Assembly: GCA_964503615.1 (NCBI GenBank)
Contig: CAZDBA010000024.1
Coordinates: 1 to 38,726, forward strand
Direction of reading: 5' to 3'
DNA length: 38,726 nt
DNA from: CAZDBA01 sp964503615
GTDB lineage: Bacteria; Planctomycetota; Planctomycetia; Pirellulales; Pirellulaceae
Shown in pieces: positions 1-7,576 of the stretch; position 1 is the stretch's first letter; each line of letters starts with the position of its first letter. The translations under genes were made by a program, and so were the position numbers. The notes beneath the pieces are model-generated. The model did not search any database. It worked only from the letters and a program-made list of their open reading frames with translations, and had not been told where the DNA came from.

Positions 1-41
1 GCTAGCCCCTGTCTCTCACAATTAGATCTCTCCCTTTTTAA

Positions 42-114
42 GGCCCCTTCGTCCAAAGGCTCAGGACATCTGTCTTACAAACAGAAGATATTGGTTCGAT
101 TCCATTAGGGGCTA
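42..114 (+). tRNA. tRNA-Val(TAC) with a Glu-like body
   Basis: A full cloverleaf can be drawn: a 7-bp acceptor (42-48 with 107-113, first pair G-U), D stem GTCC/GGAC, anticodon stem TCTGT/ACAGA around loop CTTACAA (anticodon TAC at 76-78, valine), and a T-arm with loop TTCGATT and one T-T mismatch. The discriminator is A114 and no CCA is encoded. The acceptor and D region (CCCCTTCGTCC, AGG, CAGGAC) closely resembles bacterial tRNA-Glu, which is odd for a valine anticodon. It is the first of four tandem tRNAs. Confidence 0.75.
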
Positions 115-118
115 CTTT

Positions 119-191
119 GCCTGGGTGCGCCAACGGTAGAGCAGCTTGATTTAAAACCAAGCGGTTGCAGGTTCGACTCCTGTCCCAGGTA
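119..191 (+). tRNA. tRNA-like, anticodon probably TAA (Leu), no long variable arm
   Basis: The acceptor pairs over 7 bp (119-125 with 184-190) with discriminator A191, and the T-arm is good (GCAGG, loop TTCGACT, CCTGT). With a canonical 7-base loop (150-156) the anticodon is TAA (leucine UUA), with an A-C mismatch closing the stem. If that pair is open, the stem is GCTTG/CAAGC around a 9-base loop and TTA, complementary to the UAA stop, is a second possible reading. The variable region is only 4-5 bases, whereas leucine tRNAs have a long arm. The D-arm pairs weakly. The amino acid is therefore uncertain. Confidence 0.6.
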
Positions 192-199
192 CTACAGAA

Positions 200-268
200 A
201 GCGGATGGACCAGTGTTCAACCGAGCCTCATAAGCTTGGTTCGCCGGGTGCGACCCCCGGATCCGCAA
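200..268 (+). tRNA. tRNA-Met(CAT)-like, reduced D-arm
   Basis: The anticodon arm is strong: CGAGC/GCTTG around loop CTCATAA, anticodon CAT at 229-231. The T-arm CCGGG/CCCGG and acceptor GCGGAT/ATCCGC are also strong. The outermost acceptor pair would be A200-A267, a mismatch. Only 15 bases lie between acceptor and anticodon stem, enough for a 3-bp D stem, and the usual GG of the D-loop is missing. It could be initiator, elongator or a non-canonical tRNA; the sequence does not decide. Confidence 0.6.
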
Positions 269-288
269 CTCGAATTCAAACCTAGAAA

Positions 289-372
289 GGGTCGACTGAG
301 CATTGGCGGGCTCACCTGGTTGTAACCCAGACTTCCTTTTGGAACTTGGCGGTTCAACTCCGTCTCGGCCCA
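289..372 (+). tRNA. tRNA-Tyr(GTA)
   Basis: A canonical class II tRNA. The acceptor is GGGTCGA with TCGGCCC plus flanking T (289-295 with 365-371), the D-arm TGAGC/GCTCA has a GG-containing loop, the anticodon loop TTGTAAC gives GTA at 322-324, there is a long variable arm (about 332-347), and a complete T-arm GGCGG/CCGTC with loop TTCAACT. The discriminator is A372. Unlike the three tRNAs before it, nothing is degenerate. Confidence 0.92.
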
Positions 373-411
373 CTTTCTACTTTGCGGCGAAATAAATTTC
401 TCGTTCAGCTA

Positions 412-1605
412 CTAAGCGATTGCGTTGAGTGCGTCGACCGCTTGCGAAACTTCGTCTTCGGTTGTGCAGAGATGCGGCGCAAATCGCAAATAGCCGTCCC
501 TTGGAGTCACGATGATCTTTTTCGCGTCCAACTCAGCAGAGATTTGCTCGGCATTGGAAACCTTCGGAATCAACGACAAGATACCGCTTCGGTGTTCAGG
601 AAGATGCACGACTGGTTGGTACTTTGTGAAATCCAACTGTTGAAGAGCCAGGTCTTGAAGCGCAAAGTTGTGATCCCGGATTGCTTCCATTGAGTGTGGA
701 AGAAAAATTGTTTCCAATCCCGCCGAAAGTCCAGCAATAACCGCGTACGCGACTGTCGAGTACTCGAACTTTTTTCCCGTCGCAATGGGATCCCACGTGT
801 GATCCAGATATTGCGTATCCTGCTTCATTTGATCCGCGCCGGTCATTGTGATTTCAATCTTTTCACGAAACTCGGGGTTGGTGTACATCACACCCGACCC
901 AACCGGGCCGAGCAACCACTTCCAACCGGCTGACGCAAGACAAGCGATCCCGTATTCTTCAGGGTAGATTGGCAAGCAACCAAGCCCTTGGGCAGCGTCG
1001 ATCACCAAATCGATTCCTTTGGATTTGCAAAACGCTCCGAGCTTGGGCAAGTCGGCGGCGTAACCGTTGGTGAACTGAACATGGCTGAGCGCGATTACAC
1101 GCGTTCGCTCAGTGACTTTTGATTCGAGTTCTTCGAACGACCAGCCTTTGGCAAACTCATCCGGGATGGGTCCGGTCCCTTTGCGGTCTGCTTGTTCGAA
1201 TGTGCTGTCCGACAAAAGTACCAATTCGACTCCGCGTCGCTTGGCCTGCAAGACCCACGGATAATGATTGGCCGGATACTCATTGACGTAGCTGATAATT
1301 TGATCGCCTGGCTCAAACGGATATCCATTGGCAATCATCGAGATGCCCTCGGACGTGTTGGTCAGCATCGAAATGTTGTCCACCGATGTCTTGAGCAACT
1401 GAGCAAAGTTCTGATGGAAACGAATCGCAATGTGCTCATCGCCCGTGAATTCGAAAATTATTCCCCGACCGACTTGGAGCTGTCGCTCAGTTACGAATTT
1501 GACTTGGTCAGCCGCCGATTTACTGAGCGGCGACACACTGCAATAACCCTGAAAGTTAATATTCTGTCGATGTGGAAATGCTTCTGGGTCACTAATAAGA
1601 GCCAT
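412..1605 (-). CDS. Class V aminotransferase / NifS-like PLP enzyme
   Basis: This 397-residue protein is a fold-type I PLP enzyme of the aminotransferase class V superfamily (cysteine desulfurase, isopenicillin-N epimerase and kynureninase relatives). Visible motifs are the small-residue stretch NTSEGISM near 83-90, SHVQFTNG near 174-181, VIDAAQGLG at 201-209 (the Asp that contacts the pyridine nitrogen and a following Gln) and SAGWKWLLGP, in which K229 is the expected Schiff-base lysine. Length is normal for the family. The ATG has no convincing ribosome-binding site. It lies between tRNA-Tyr and a degenerate tRNA on the opposite strand with no operon partner, so the substrate cannot be inferred. 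A cysteine desulfurase role is possible, but no flexible Cys loop is obvious. Confidence 0.88.
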   Translation of the reverse strand: MALISDPEAFPHRQNINFQGYCSVSPLSKSAADQVKFVTERQLQVGRGIIFEFTGDEHIAIRFHQNFAQLLKTSVDNISMLTNTSEGISMIANGYPFEPGDQIISYVNEYPANHYPWVLQAKRRGVELVLLSDSTFEQADRKGTGPIPDEFAKGWSFEELESKVTERTRVIALSHVQFTNGYAADLPKLGAFCKSKGIDLVIDAAQGLGCLPIYPEEYGIACLASAGWKWLLGPVGSGVMYTNPEFREKIEITMTGADQMKQDTQYLDHTWDPIATGKKFEYSTVAYAVIAGLSAGLETIFLPHSMEAIRDHNFALQDLALQQLDFTKYQPVVHLPEHRSGILSLIPKVSNAEQISAELDAKKIIVTPRDGYLRFAPHLCTTEDEVSQAVDALNAIA

Positions 1606-1660
1606 AGGTTTACTGATTGCGTACGAGGAAAAGAAGTGGTGAAAAGCTAGTCAAAAGTAG

Positions 1661-1734
1661 GGCATGCGATTGCCTTCGGTACAGGATACCAGCTTCTCAA
1701 GCTGGCGAAATGGGTTCGACTCGGGCACGAGCTA
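1661..1734 (+). tRNA. Degenerate tRNA-Glu(CTC)-like element
   Basis: A perfect 5-bp anticodon arm CCAGC/GCTGG carries loop TTCTCAA (anticodon CTC at 1696-1698, glutamate). It is preceded by a 3-bp D stem CCT/AGG with a GG-containing loop and followed by a T-loop-like TTCGACT. The T stem hardly pairs (only the innermost and one wobble pair) and the acceptor has two mismatches. It is either a decaying tRNA or a tRNA-like RNA that keeps only its anticodon arm. Confidence 0.35.
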
Positions 1735-1782
1735 CTTAGGTACTTAGTTTAAAACCTATTCTGAAAGGCTTCTTATCAAATT

Positions 1783-1865
1783 GACCGTGTGGTGGAACCG
1801 GTAGACACGCAACATTCAGAATGTTGTGCCTTCCAGGCGTGGGAGTTCGACTCTCCCCATGGTCA
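1783..1865 (+). tRNA. tRNA-Leu(CAG)
   Basis: A canonical class II tRNA: acceptor GACCGTG with CATGGTC (1783-1789 with 1858-1864), anticodon stem closing on loop TTCAGAA with anticodon CAG, long variable arm TGCCTTCCAGGCG, and T-arm GGGAG/CTCCC around TTCGACT. The discriminator is A1865. It reads CUG codons. Confidence 0.93.
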
Positions 1866-1870
1866 CTTGC

Positions 1871-1915
1871 GGTTGGATATTCGACTCTCACTTTCGAGAA
1901 TCAAGCGTCCAACCA
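1871..1915 (+). other. 45-nt mini-helix with tRNA-like acceptor
   Basis: A perfect 7-bp helix GGTTGGA/TCCAACC (1871-1877 with 1908-1914) is followed by A1915, like a tRNA acceptor with discriminator, but encloses only 30 bases. Those 30 can form one small hairpin (TCTC/GAGA near 1886-1899) and no T-arm. It sits exactly between tRNA-Leu and the next tRNA. It may be a processing hairpin, a tRNA remnant, or chance. Confidence 0.25.
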
Positions 1916-1921
1916 CTTTAT

Positions 1922-1990
1922 TGCAGACGAGCTGGGACTCACGCAGCTTTCATATGGCAGCTTTGTTCGGTTCGATTCCGAAGTCTGCAA
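1922..1990 (+). tRNA. tRNA-Met(CAT)-like, short D-arm
   Basis: The 7-bp acceptor TGCAGAC/GTCTGCA (1922-1928 with 1983-1989) and the 5-bp T-arm TTCGG/CCGAA with loop TTCGATT are perfect, which fixes the frame of the molecule. A 5-base variable region then puts loop TTCATAT in the anticodon position, giving CAT at 1951-1953, with an A-A mismatch in the stem CAGCT/GGCAG. Only 14 bases remain for the D region, enough for a 3-bp stem GAG/CTC with a 6-base loop. The total is 69 nt, short for a bacterial tRNA. Confidence 0.6.
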
Positions 1991-2016
1991 CTATTGTGAT
2001 GCAACGGAAACTGACA

Positions 2017-2040
2017 AAGGGCTTCGAAGCCGAAGCCCTT
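2017..2040. terminator. Hairpin, bidirectional terminator candidate
   Basis: A perfect 10-bp stem (AAGGGCTTCG / CGAAGCCCTT) with a 4-base loop AAGC lies between the tRNA ending at 1990 and the stop of the convergent zinc-ribbon gene at 2065. The T-tracts are short on both sides (GCCTTT on plus, TTTGTC on minus), so termination is likely but not certain. Confidence 0.6.
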
Positions 2041-2064
2041 GCCTTTCAACAACAACCGTGGCCA

Positions 2065-2955
2065 CTAACTTAAGTAGGTAAGCACACCTAGTATGAGAAT
2101 TGCGGCCAACGTAATCCCGGCGCAAACCGTTGCAAATGTTTTCACGTGAGCTCCTTCATTTGCGTCACACACGATATTGAATGCGGCGTAAAGAACCAGG
2201 AAGCACCCTGCGATTTTGGCGAAGTCCAGGAATAGCTTGAACCACCAAGTTACTTTCAACAGCCACAGACTGGTAGCCGACGCAGTAGTCGCGTTGCGCT
2301 GGGCAGTGGCTCTGAGTTTCGAGTATTTCGCCCTAATTTTTTTGAGCTTATCCAGATTGGCTGATGTCAGCTTTTGCAATTCCTTCTGTTTGGCCTCTAT
2401 CACTGACTGGTCTGGATTACTGGAAAACCTCATCGCTTGGATTTCCTGCGCCAACGTATTGGCCTGGAAATTTACCGATTCTTTTTCGGCCTGCTGAGCC
2501 AATTCGACTCTTGCTAACTCGATCACAGGATTCGTTCTGACAATATGGTAATCAACAGCCACTTGCTTGAGGGCAAAGGTGCCTACGAACAGTAACAGTC
2601 CCAACCAAAGAGTTGAACGAAACGGGCTTCCACCGGCTGGACCTTTAAAAAACCCTGGCCCTTTTCTTCCCTTCCGGCGTTTAGGAGACTGCACCGATAC
2701 TCCCGCAGCTGCTCCAGCGCCTGCCGCAGGGGCAAGGGGATCAACCGCCACTGGCGCTACTGGAGCGGCAGGCACTGCAGATACAGGCTGGGCCGGGACA
2801 GGTGTCACCGGAGTAACAGCTGGCGCTGCGGGTGCCGCTGGGCTTGCTACTTGATATTGATTCTTACACTTGGTGCAAACGACGGCTTGTCCGATATAGG
2901 TTTCACTGACCTTAAAGACAGCCTGGCAATGAGGGCATTGAGATTTAATTGGCAT
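2065..2955 (-). CDS. MJ0042-type zinc-ribbon membrane protein
   Basis: The 296-residue protein starts with a zinc ribbon: C7-x2-C10 and C27-x2-C30 in the pattern CPHCQAVFKV...VCTKCKNQYQV, matching the MJ0042 finger common at the N-terminus of planctomycete and deltaproteobacterial proteins. An Ala/Pro/Val-rich linker follows (about 37-90), then a basic patch (PKRRKGRKG), a membrane segment at about 116-134, a charged probable coiled coil at about 145-215, and two more membrane segments at about 245-263 and 274-294. The function is unknown. The architecture suggests a cytoplasmic metal-bound finger tethered to the inner membrane. No clear ribosome-binding site precedes the ATG. It is monocistronic, ending near the hairpin at 2017-2040. 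Confidence 0.85.
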   Translation of the reverse strand: MPIKSQCPHCQAVFKVSETYIGQAVVCTKCKNQYQVASPAAPAAPAVTPVTPVPAQPVSAVPAAPVAPVAVDPLAPAAGAGAAAGVSVQSPKRRKGRKGPGFFKGPAGGSPFRSTLWLGLLLFVGTFALKQVAVDYHIVRTNPVIELARVELAQQAEKESVNFQANTLAQEIQAMRFSSNPDQSVIEAKQKELQKLTSANLDKLKKIRAKYSKLRATAQRNATTASATSLWLLKVTWWFKLFLDFAKIAGCFLVLYAAFNIVCDANEGAHVKTFATVCAGITLAAILILGVLTYLS

Positions 2956-3257
2956 GGGAATTCACTAGTGGGTGGAAGTAGTTAGTGCGAAGGCATTTCG
3001 ACCAAGCGGACTTAGCATGGCACATATGCTAGTTACATACTTAACACGATACTGTATTTAATACAGCATCGATGCAAACTTTTTCCTACCTCGGTCCTTG
3101 CCGAAATTCATCTTAACCAATCAATTTTAAAACGCTTATTTTTACTAACGTATATCGTTCAAAAATCAGCAAACTGCGATCTTTGGATTGGAAGATTGGT
3201 TTACAACAAATCCGCACGAACTGGCGATTCGTTTAACGGATATCAACAACTTACTTT
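2956..3257. other. Intergenic stretch with two small palindromes
   Basis: No gene is seen in these roughly 300 bases. Two short inverted repeats stand out upstream of the zinc-ribbon gene: AGCAT/ATGCT (3014-3030) and CTGTAT-TTA-ATACAG (3052-3066). Either could be an operator for that gene or a structure in its leader. Neither matches a regulator site I recognise. Confidence 0.3.
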
Positions 3258-3328
3258 GGGCTGCTGGTCAAACGGCACGACGCCTGCTTTGCAAGCAGGA
3301 AAACAGGGTTCGACTCCCTGGCGGTCCA
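3258..3328 (+). tRNA. tRNA-Ala(TGC)
   Basis: The acceptor GGGCTGC/GCGGTCC (3258-3264 with 3321-3327) carries the G3-U70 wobble that is the alanine identity element. The anticodon arm CCTGC/GCAGG holds loop TTTGCAA (anticodon TGC at 3290-3292), and the T-arm CAGGG/CCCTG is perfect. The discriminator is A3328. The D-arm is weak (GTC/GAC at best), so it shares the reduced D-arm trend of this region. Confidence 0.87.
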
Positions 3329-3525
3329 CTCTTTCCAGGCTTTTGCATTTCCATATTTCTGTCTGACTTCCGAGGTGCATGGTCAGAAATCGGTACAATC
3401 GTTCCAATCCCATTTTCCGTTAATAATCTTGGGCTTCAAACCTCAAAACAATTGCCACTTCATTCAAATCTGAAACCTATGTTTTCCAGACAACATTTCT
3501 CCACTCGTTCATTCTCCCGAACAAA

Positions 3526-4932
3526 ATGTCTGGTTCAAACACAAAAATCAAACCGCTCGTCTCTGCTTCCGGTATCGCCTACAAACTAATCGATACGCTT
3601 GCGATCTTCCTTGGACTTTTCCTGTTGATCTACTGGGTCCCAGACCTCAACAGTAAATCGACTTTGCTAATTGCCTTGTTGGCGATTGGGGTATTTGGAA
3701 TCGTTGGTGAACTTACTGGCCTCTACCGAAACTGGAGAGGGGTTGCGTTTGAACGCGAGATCGCCTGTTCCATTCTGGCTTGGGGTTGGACGCTGCTGGC
3801 TCTTGCTGGCTTGGGTAAACTTGCAATGTATACCAGCGAAATCTCAGCCAAGGGATTGTTTGTCTGGTTTGCGATCACGCCAGTGATCTCCTTGACCGGT
3901 CGAATGTTGCTTCGACGCTGGCTTTCCTGGAAAGGCAAGTCGTCCGGGGCAAAGGGCTTTGTCGTCATTGGAGCCAACGATCTTGGTGTTGAACTGGTTC
4001 GTAACATTCGTCAGCGGCCCGATTTGGGACTCAAGTTTATGGGCTTCTTCGATGACCGTCCTGCCACGCGAAGCGATGAGCTTCCCGCCGACATGGACAT
4101 TCGCATGGGAAATTTTGACGAACTGGTACAGCGTTCTATCGATGGGGAAATTCAAAACATCTTTATTACACTTCCGATGCGTGCCGAAGAAAGAATGCGA
4201 GATTTGGTAGCGCGTTTAGGAGACACCACCGCTTCGGTTTACATCGTGCCCGATCTATTCGTTTTCCAATTGCTCCATTCTCGATGGACCGACATTCAGG
4301 GACTGCCCGTGGTCAGCGTCTACGAGAATCCACTGTACGGTGTTGATGGTGCTCTGAAACGATGCGTTGATATCGTTCTCAGTTCGATCATGATCATTGT
4401 CGCGGCCATTCCGATGTTGATTATCGGGCTGCTTGTCAAACTTACTTCGAAAGGGCCTATGCTCTTCAAACAGCGCAGGTACGGCCTGGACGGAAAAGAA
4501 ATATCTGTTTGGAAGTTTCGTTCTATGTCCGTTTGCGAAGACGGCGATGTGGTAACTCAAGCCAAAAAAGGAGACAAACGCGTAACGAAACTGGGAGCGA
4601 TTCTGAGAAAGACCTCTCTGGACGAGCTACCACAGTTGTTTAACGTCTTCACCGGCCACATGTCATTGGTGGGACCACGCCCCCACGCAAACTCGCATAA
4701 CGAGTATTACCGCAAACAGATTGATGGCTATATGCTACGGCATAAAGTCAAACCTGGAATCACCGGATTGGCTCAGGTCAATGGATGTCGCGGTGAAACG
4801 GAAGTGATAGGGAAGATGGAAAAACGGATCTTCTTTGATCACAAATACATTCGTGAATGGAACATCTGGATGGATATTAAAATCCTGTTCCAAACAGTCA
4901 AAGTCGTTTTCTCAAAACAAAACGCGTACTAA
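3526..4932 (+). CDS. Undecaprenyl-phosphate hexose-1-phosphate transferase (WcaJ/PssY-like)
   Basis: This 468-residue integral membrane enzyme of the polyprenyl glycosyl-phosphotransferase family would attach the first sugar-1-phosphate to undecaprenyl phosphate, starting exopolysaccharide repeat synthesis. The N-terminal third has about four membrane helices (within residues 15-125), then a Rossmann-like CoA-binding fold (KGFVVIGANDLGVELVRN, about 143-160), then the membrane hairpin and catalytic domain from about 277. Catalytic-domain hallmarks are FKQRRYGLDG, WKFRSM, KTSLDELPQLFNV, MSLVGPRP and KPGITGLAQVNGCRGET. Length is typical. There is no clear ribosome-binding site before the ATG. 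It converges, 24 bases apart, with the Wzz-like gene, so the two form one exopolysaccharide locus but not one transcript. Confidence 0.92.
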   Translation: MSGSNTKIKPLVSASGIAYKLIDTLAIFLGLFLLIYWVPDLNSKSTLLIALLAIGVFGIVGELTGLYRNWRGVAFEREIACSILAWGWTLLALAGLGKLAMYTSEISAKGLFVWFAITPVISLTGRMLLRRWLSWKGKSSGAKGFVVIGANDLGVELVRNIRQRPDLGLKFMGFFDDRPATRSDELPADMDIRMGNFDELVQRSIDGEIQNIFITLPMRAEERMRDLVARLGDTTASVYIVPDLFVFQLLHSRWTDIQGLPVVSVYENPLYGVDGALKRCVDIVLSSIMIIVAAIPMLIIGLLVKLTSKGPMLFKQRRYGLDGKEISVWKFRSMSVCEDGDVVTQAKKGDKRVTKLGAILRKTSLDELPQLFNVFTGHMSLVGPRPHANSHNEYYRKQIDGYMLRHKVKPGITGLAQVNGCRGETEVIGKMEKRIFFDHKYIREWNIWMDIKILFQTVKVVFSKQNAY

Positions 4933-4956
4933 ACGACTCGAACGAAATCGCTCTGC

Positions 4957-7521
4957 CTATGATTTGTCTTCGGGTAACTGAGTTCGCATCGTTCGCGAGG
5001 GATTGGTCAACTGCCTGATCCTTTCCTGCAACGAATCGAGGGGCTCAAGTCCAGGAGGAGTTGTTGGCGTAGATTCCGTTTTGGTAGCGGTCTCGGACAA
5101 GCCAGCCTTTGATTGAGACTGAGGTTCGTCAAAACCAACCGTGTCTCCGCTTACTCTTGATGATTGGGGATCTGATTGAGAAATCGGAGATGCGCCCAAT
5201 TCAGCCCGCAACGTATTTAGATCGATGGTCTGCTGTGGTTGCTCTTGCTGAGAACCACGAGAAGAAACCGATTCAACGTTGGCCCGAGGATCATTAACCA
5301 ATCTGTTATTAAACGCTTGGTCGATCCCTTGTTCGGTTAGACTCGCTTGATCCGCAGCTTCATTGACCGCTTGAGCCACATTGCCAAACTCACTGGTCTC
5401 AACGGCGTCCGGTTTGGCTGCATTGAGAACCTGTTCCAACTGATCGGTATTCAATTCTCGGTGTTCCGCGGGATTAATCGTTGGCGGAACTACTGACTTA
5501 CTAATTCCGTCAATTTCGTCCAATTGGATCGTGGACACGGGAGTGCGTTTGCTTGAGTAATCCTCAGCAACCACCGTGTCAGCTTTAGAAATATCGCTTT
5601 CAGACGAAACATCGACAGGAGGTACGTTTTCCGAAGCAGTCAAATGTGCTGGGGGTTGATTCGGCTCCAAGTTGCGGACTACTTGAACAGGTCGCAGTTG
5701 TGTGTTGCGGGACTGCTCTGAACTCAGACCATTTATATTTGGCTGTTCTTCGAAAGGTCGGTTGCTTTCAGTTTGCCCTTGAGTTTCGGGGGCAGCAGGT
5801 GTATCACCCTGCAAATTTTCGTTCAATTCAGCTGAAAATCCGGTCCCACTAAAAACAGAATCGGTTTGATAATCGGCAAACGGATTTGCGCCTCGTGTAG
5901 GAGCTTGCTGGTCTGGACTCGGAGGACTCGGAGGTACTGGCAACGAGGTCACCGCAGGTGTTGCGGCGGGCGTTGGCCTGCTTGGTTCCGCTAGACGATT
6001 AACTGCTACTGGTGGAACTTCGGGTTGATAAGTCTCTGGAGTCGGAGGCGCAACACGACCTTGGCCCATTGCGGCTTGATCCGTTCGATCTGGGTTAGCT
6101 GAAGCCGAGCCCGGATGACTTGGTCCCTCGGGGCGATTTGGATCTGGCGAAACCGGTTGCTGAACCAGAGGCAAACTTGGACCTGCAAAAAACATAATCA
6201 GGCCTGTTCCAATTAAAAGCCCACCCAAGATTCCTGAGCCCAGAATTGTAGTTTTACCTGGACCTAGAGGCTTGCCATCAACATAGGGCTCCTTGTCCAG
6301 GCGACTCAGCAGGTTCACAGTCGACGCCGCAGCCCCAAGTGATTTGATTTCAGCATACTGGTTTCTAGCCGAAGCTAACTCGTCATTTCGCGTCTTGGAT
6401 TCGGATGACAGCGTGGCATATCGCCCTCGACTACTGGTTAGTCTTAGCAGTCGTTCTTCCAGTTGATTTTGCTCGATGCTCAAACGTTCGACCCGATTCT
6501 TCTGGATGCTCATCTGATTGCTCAGGCCATTCATGCTGGTCAATAATTCCTGCCGAATTTGGGCTGCTGTTTCCTGAACCGCGTATCGAGCTTTCACAAC
6601 CTGCGGATGCAACTCCTCGTACTGGCCTCGCAAGGTAGATAGCGCCAACTGGGCATCAACCAGTCCATCCTTTAGGCGCTTGATGGCAGGCTGCTTCTCC
6701 AGCAGTTGATCCGGCGTGGCAACCAACGCTTCAGGATTGTTGCTGGTCGTTTCCAGAACGTCCAACAAAGCCACGAGTTCTTGATAGTCATCTTTGGCCG
6801 AACGCTGCGCCAATCGCAAGTTTTCTAAAGCGATTTGAATATCGTTTTGAGAATAACTGTCATTAGTCATACTGAGCAAGATTGGCAAATCGGAGCCAAC
6901 TTGGTTTTCCAGGTCCAGCAATTCCTGACTGAATTCGCTGTAATCTTTCTGGGCAAGCTCCAGAGCTTGACCAAGTTCAGCTTCCATGCTTTGCAACCGC
7001 TGCGAGCGAAGAGTACGCAGCTTGGCTTCGATCTGGTCAAGTAACGCTGTCACGAATTTTGCTGAACGTTCTCTTGAATTGGTTTTGACTTTTAGAATGA
7101 TCACTTCCGTCTTGCCAAACTCAGCACCATTGGGAGCTATCAGGGAGATGTTTTCCCGAGCTGCCTCGACGTTTTGCATTCCCCCTTTTCCATCAAGCCA
7201 TTTTTTCCCTTTTCCTGAGGGAGGCCCGATCATTTCCAAGGCACCTTTGACCACACCATAGTCAGTAGCGATATGCAGAATCGTTTCCTGAGCGGTCTTC
7301 ATTGAATCCAACGAATCGAATCGTCCCGGCTTGAAAGACTCACCGATCAAATCGTCGCGCACCGCCAACGACTGCCGGGCTTCCCACATCTTGGGTTTAA
7401 AAGCAAACCAAAGGGCCGCTAAAGTGCACAACGCCAGCGGAACAGCCAGCAGCAACCAATGCTTACGTAGAAGTGAAATCAAGTCAGAGACACGAGTGGA
7501 TTGTGGAGTTGTATTTGACAT
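4957..7521 (-). CDS. Wzz-type polysaccharide chain-length protein with long disordered tail
   Basis: 854 residues. The N-terminus has the Wzz/PCP architecture: cytoplasmic start, membrane helix at about 22-42 (HWLLLAVPLALCTLAALWF), a periplasmic region rich in predicted coiled coil (about 160-400), and a second helix at about 420-443 (ILGGLLIGTGLIMFF). Family members regulate polysaccharide chain length and export. After the second helix come about 400 residues rich in Pro, Gln, Ser, Thr and Asn with no visible fold and no Walker motifs, so this is not a fused BY-kinase. The tail would lie in the cytoplasm. The neighbouring WcaJ-like gene supports a role in exopolysaccharide assembly. The Wzz call is firm; the tail function is unknown. 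Confidence 0.85.
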   Translation of the reverse strand: MSNTTPQSTRVSDLISLLRKHWLLLAVPLALCTLAALWFAFKPKMWEARQSLAVRDDLIGESFKPGRFDSLDSMKTAQETILHIATDYGVVKGALEMIGPPSGKGKKWLDGKGGMQNVEAARENISLIAPNGAEFGKTEVIILKVKTNSRERSAKFVTALLDQIEAKLRTLRSQRLQSMEAELGQALELAQKDYSEFSQELLDLENQVGSDLPILLSMTNDSYSQNDIQIALENLRLAQRSAKDDYQELVALLDVLETTSNNPEALVATPDQLLEKQPAIKRLKDGLVDAQLALSTLRGQYEELHPQVVKARYAVQETAAQIRQELLTSMNGLSNQMSIQKNRVERLSIEQNQLEERLLRLTSSRGRYATLSSESKTRNDELASARNQYAEIKSLGAAASTVNLLSRLDKEPYVDGKPLGPGKTTILGSGILGGLLIGTGLIMFFAGPSLPLVQQPVSPDPNRPEGPSHPGSASANPDRTDQAAMGQGRVAPPTPETYQPEVPPVAVNRLAEPSRPTPAATPAVTSLPVPPSPPSPDQQAPTRGANPFADYQTDSVFSGTGFSAELNENLQGDTPAAPETQGQTESNRPFEEQPNINGLSSEQSRNTQLRPVQVVRNLEPNQPPAHLTASENVPPVDVSSESDISKADTVVAEDYSSKRTPVSTIQLDEIDGISKSVVPPTINPAEHRELNTDQLEQVLNAAKPDAVETSEFGNVAQAVNEAADQASLTEQGIDQAFNNRLVNDPRANVESVSSRGSQQEQPQQTIDLNTLRAELGASPISQSDPQSSRVSGDTVGFDEPQSQSKAGLSETATKTESTPTTPPGLEPLDSLQERIRQLTNPSRTMRTQLPEDKS

Positions 7522-7544
7522 TATCGGCCAAAAAAGTTTTTAAT

Positions 7545-7576
7545 AAAGAGCGCACAAAACAGGCGTACGCTCTTTT
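7545..7576. terminator. Hairpin, terminator candidate
   Basis: AAAGAGCG (7545-7552) pairs with CGCTCTTT across a 15-base loop, followed by further Ts on plus; on minus the stem ends in CTTTATT. It lies between the minus-strand gene ending at 7838 and the start of the Wzz-like gene. It could separate those minus-strand units. The remaining gap (7577-7837) shows no gene or clear motif. Confidence 0.4.

Noticed and set aside
1192..1650. 152-residue plus-strand frame over the aminotransferase
   Set aside because: The opposite strand has clear PLP-enzyme motifs across the same bases.
1789..2081. Small reading frames near 1.8-2.1 kb
   Set aside because: They run through tRNA-Leu, the Met-like tRNA and the hairpin, and have no protein features.
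1..3330. Integrated mobile element next to tRNAs
   Set aside because: No integrase, no duplicated tRNA 3' end as attachment site, and no phage gene in the neighbourhood.
3188..3589. 133-residue frame before the WcaJ-like gene
   Set aside because: It contains the complete tRNA-Ala gene and overlaps the start of the next gene.
4957..7521. BY-kinase fused to Wzz
   Set aside because: No Walker A, A' or B motif and no Tyr cluster in the C-terminal tail.
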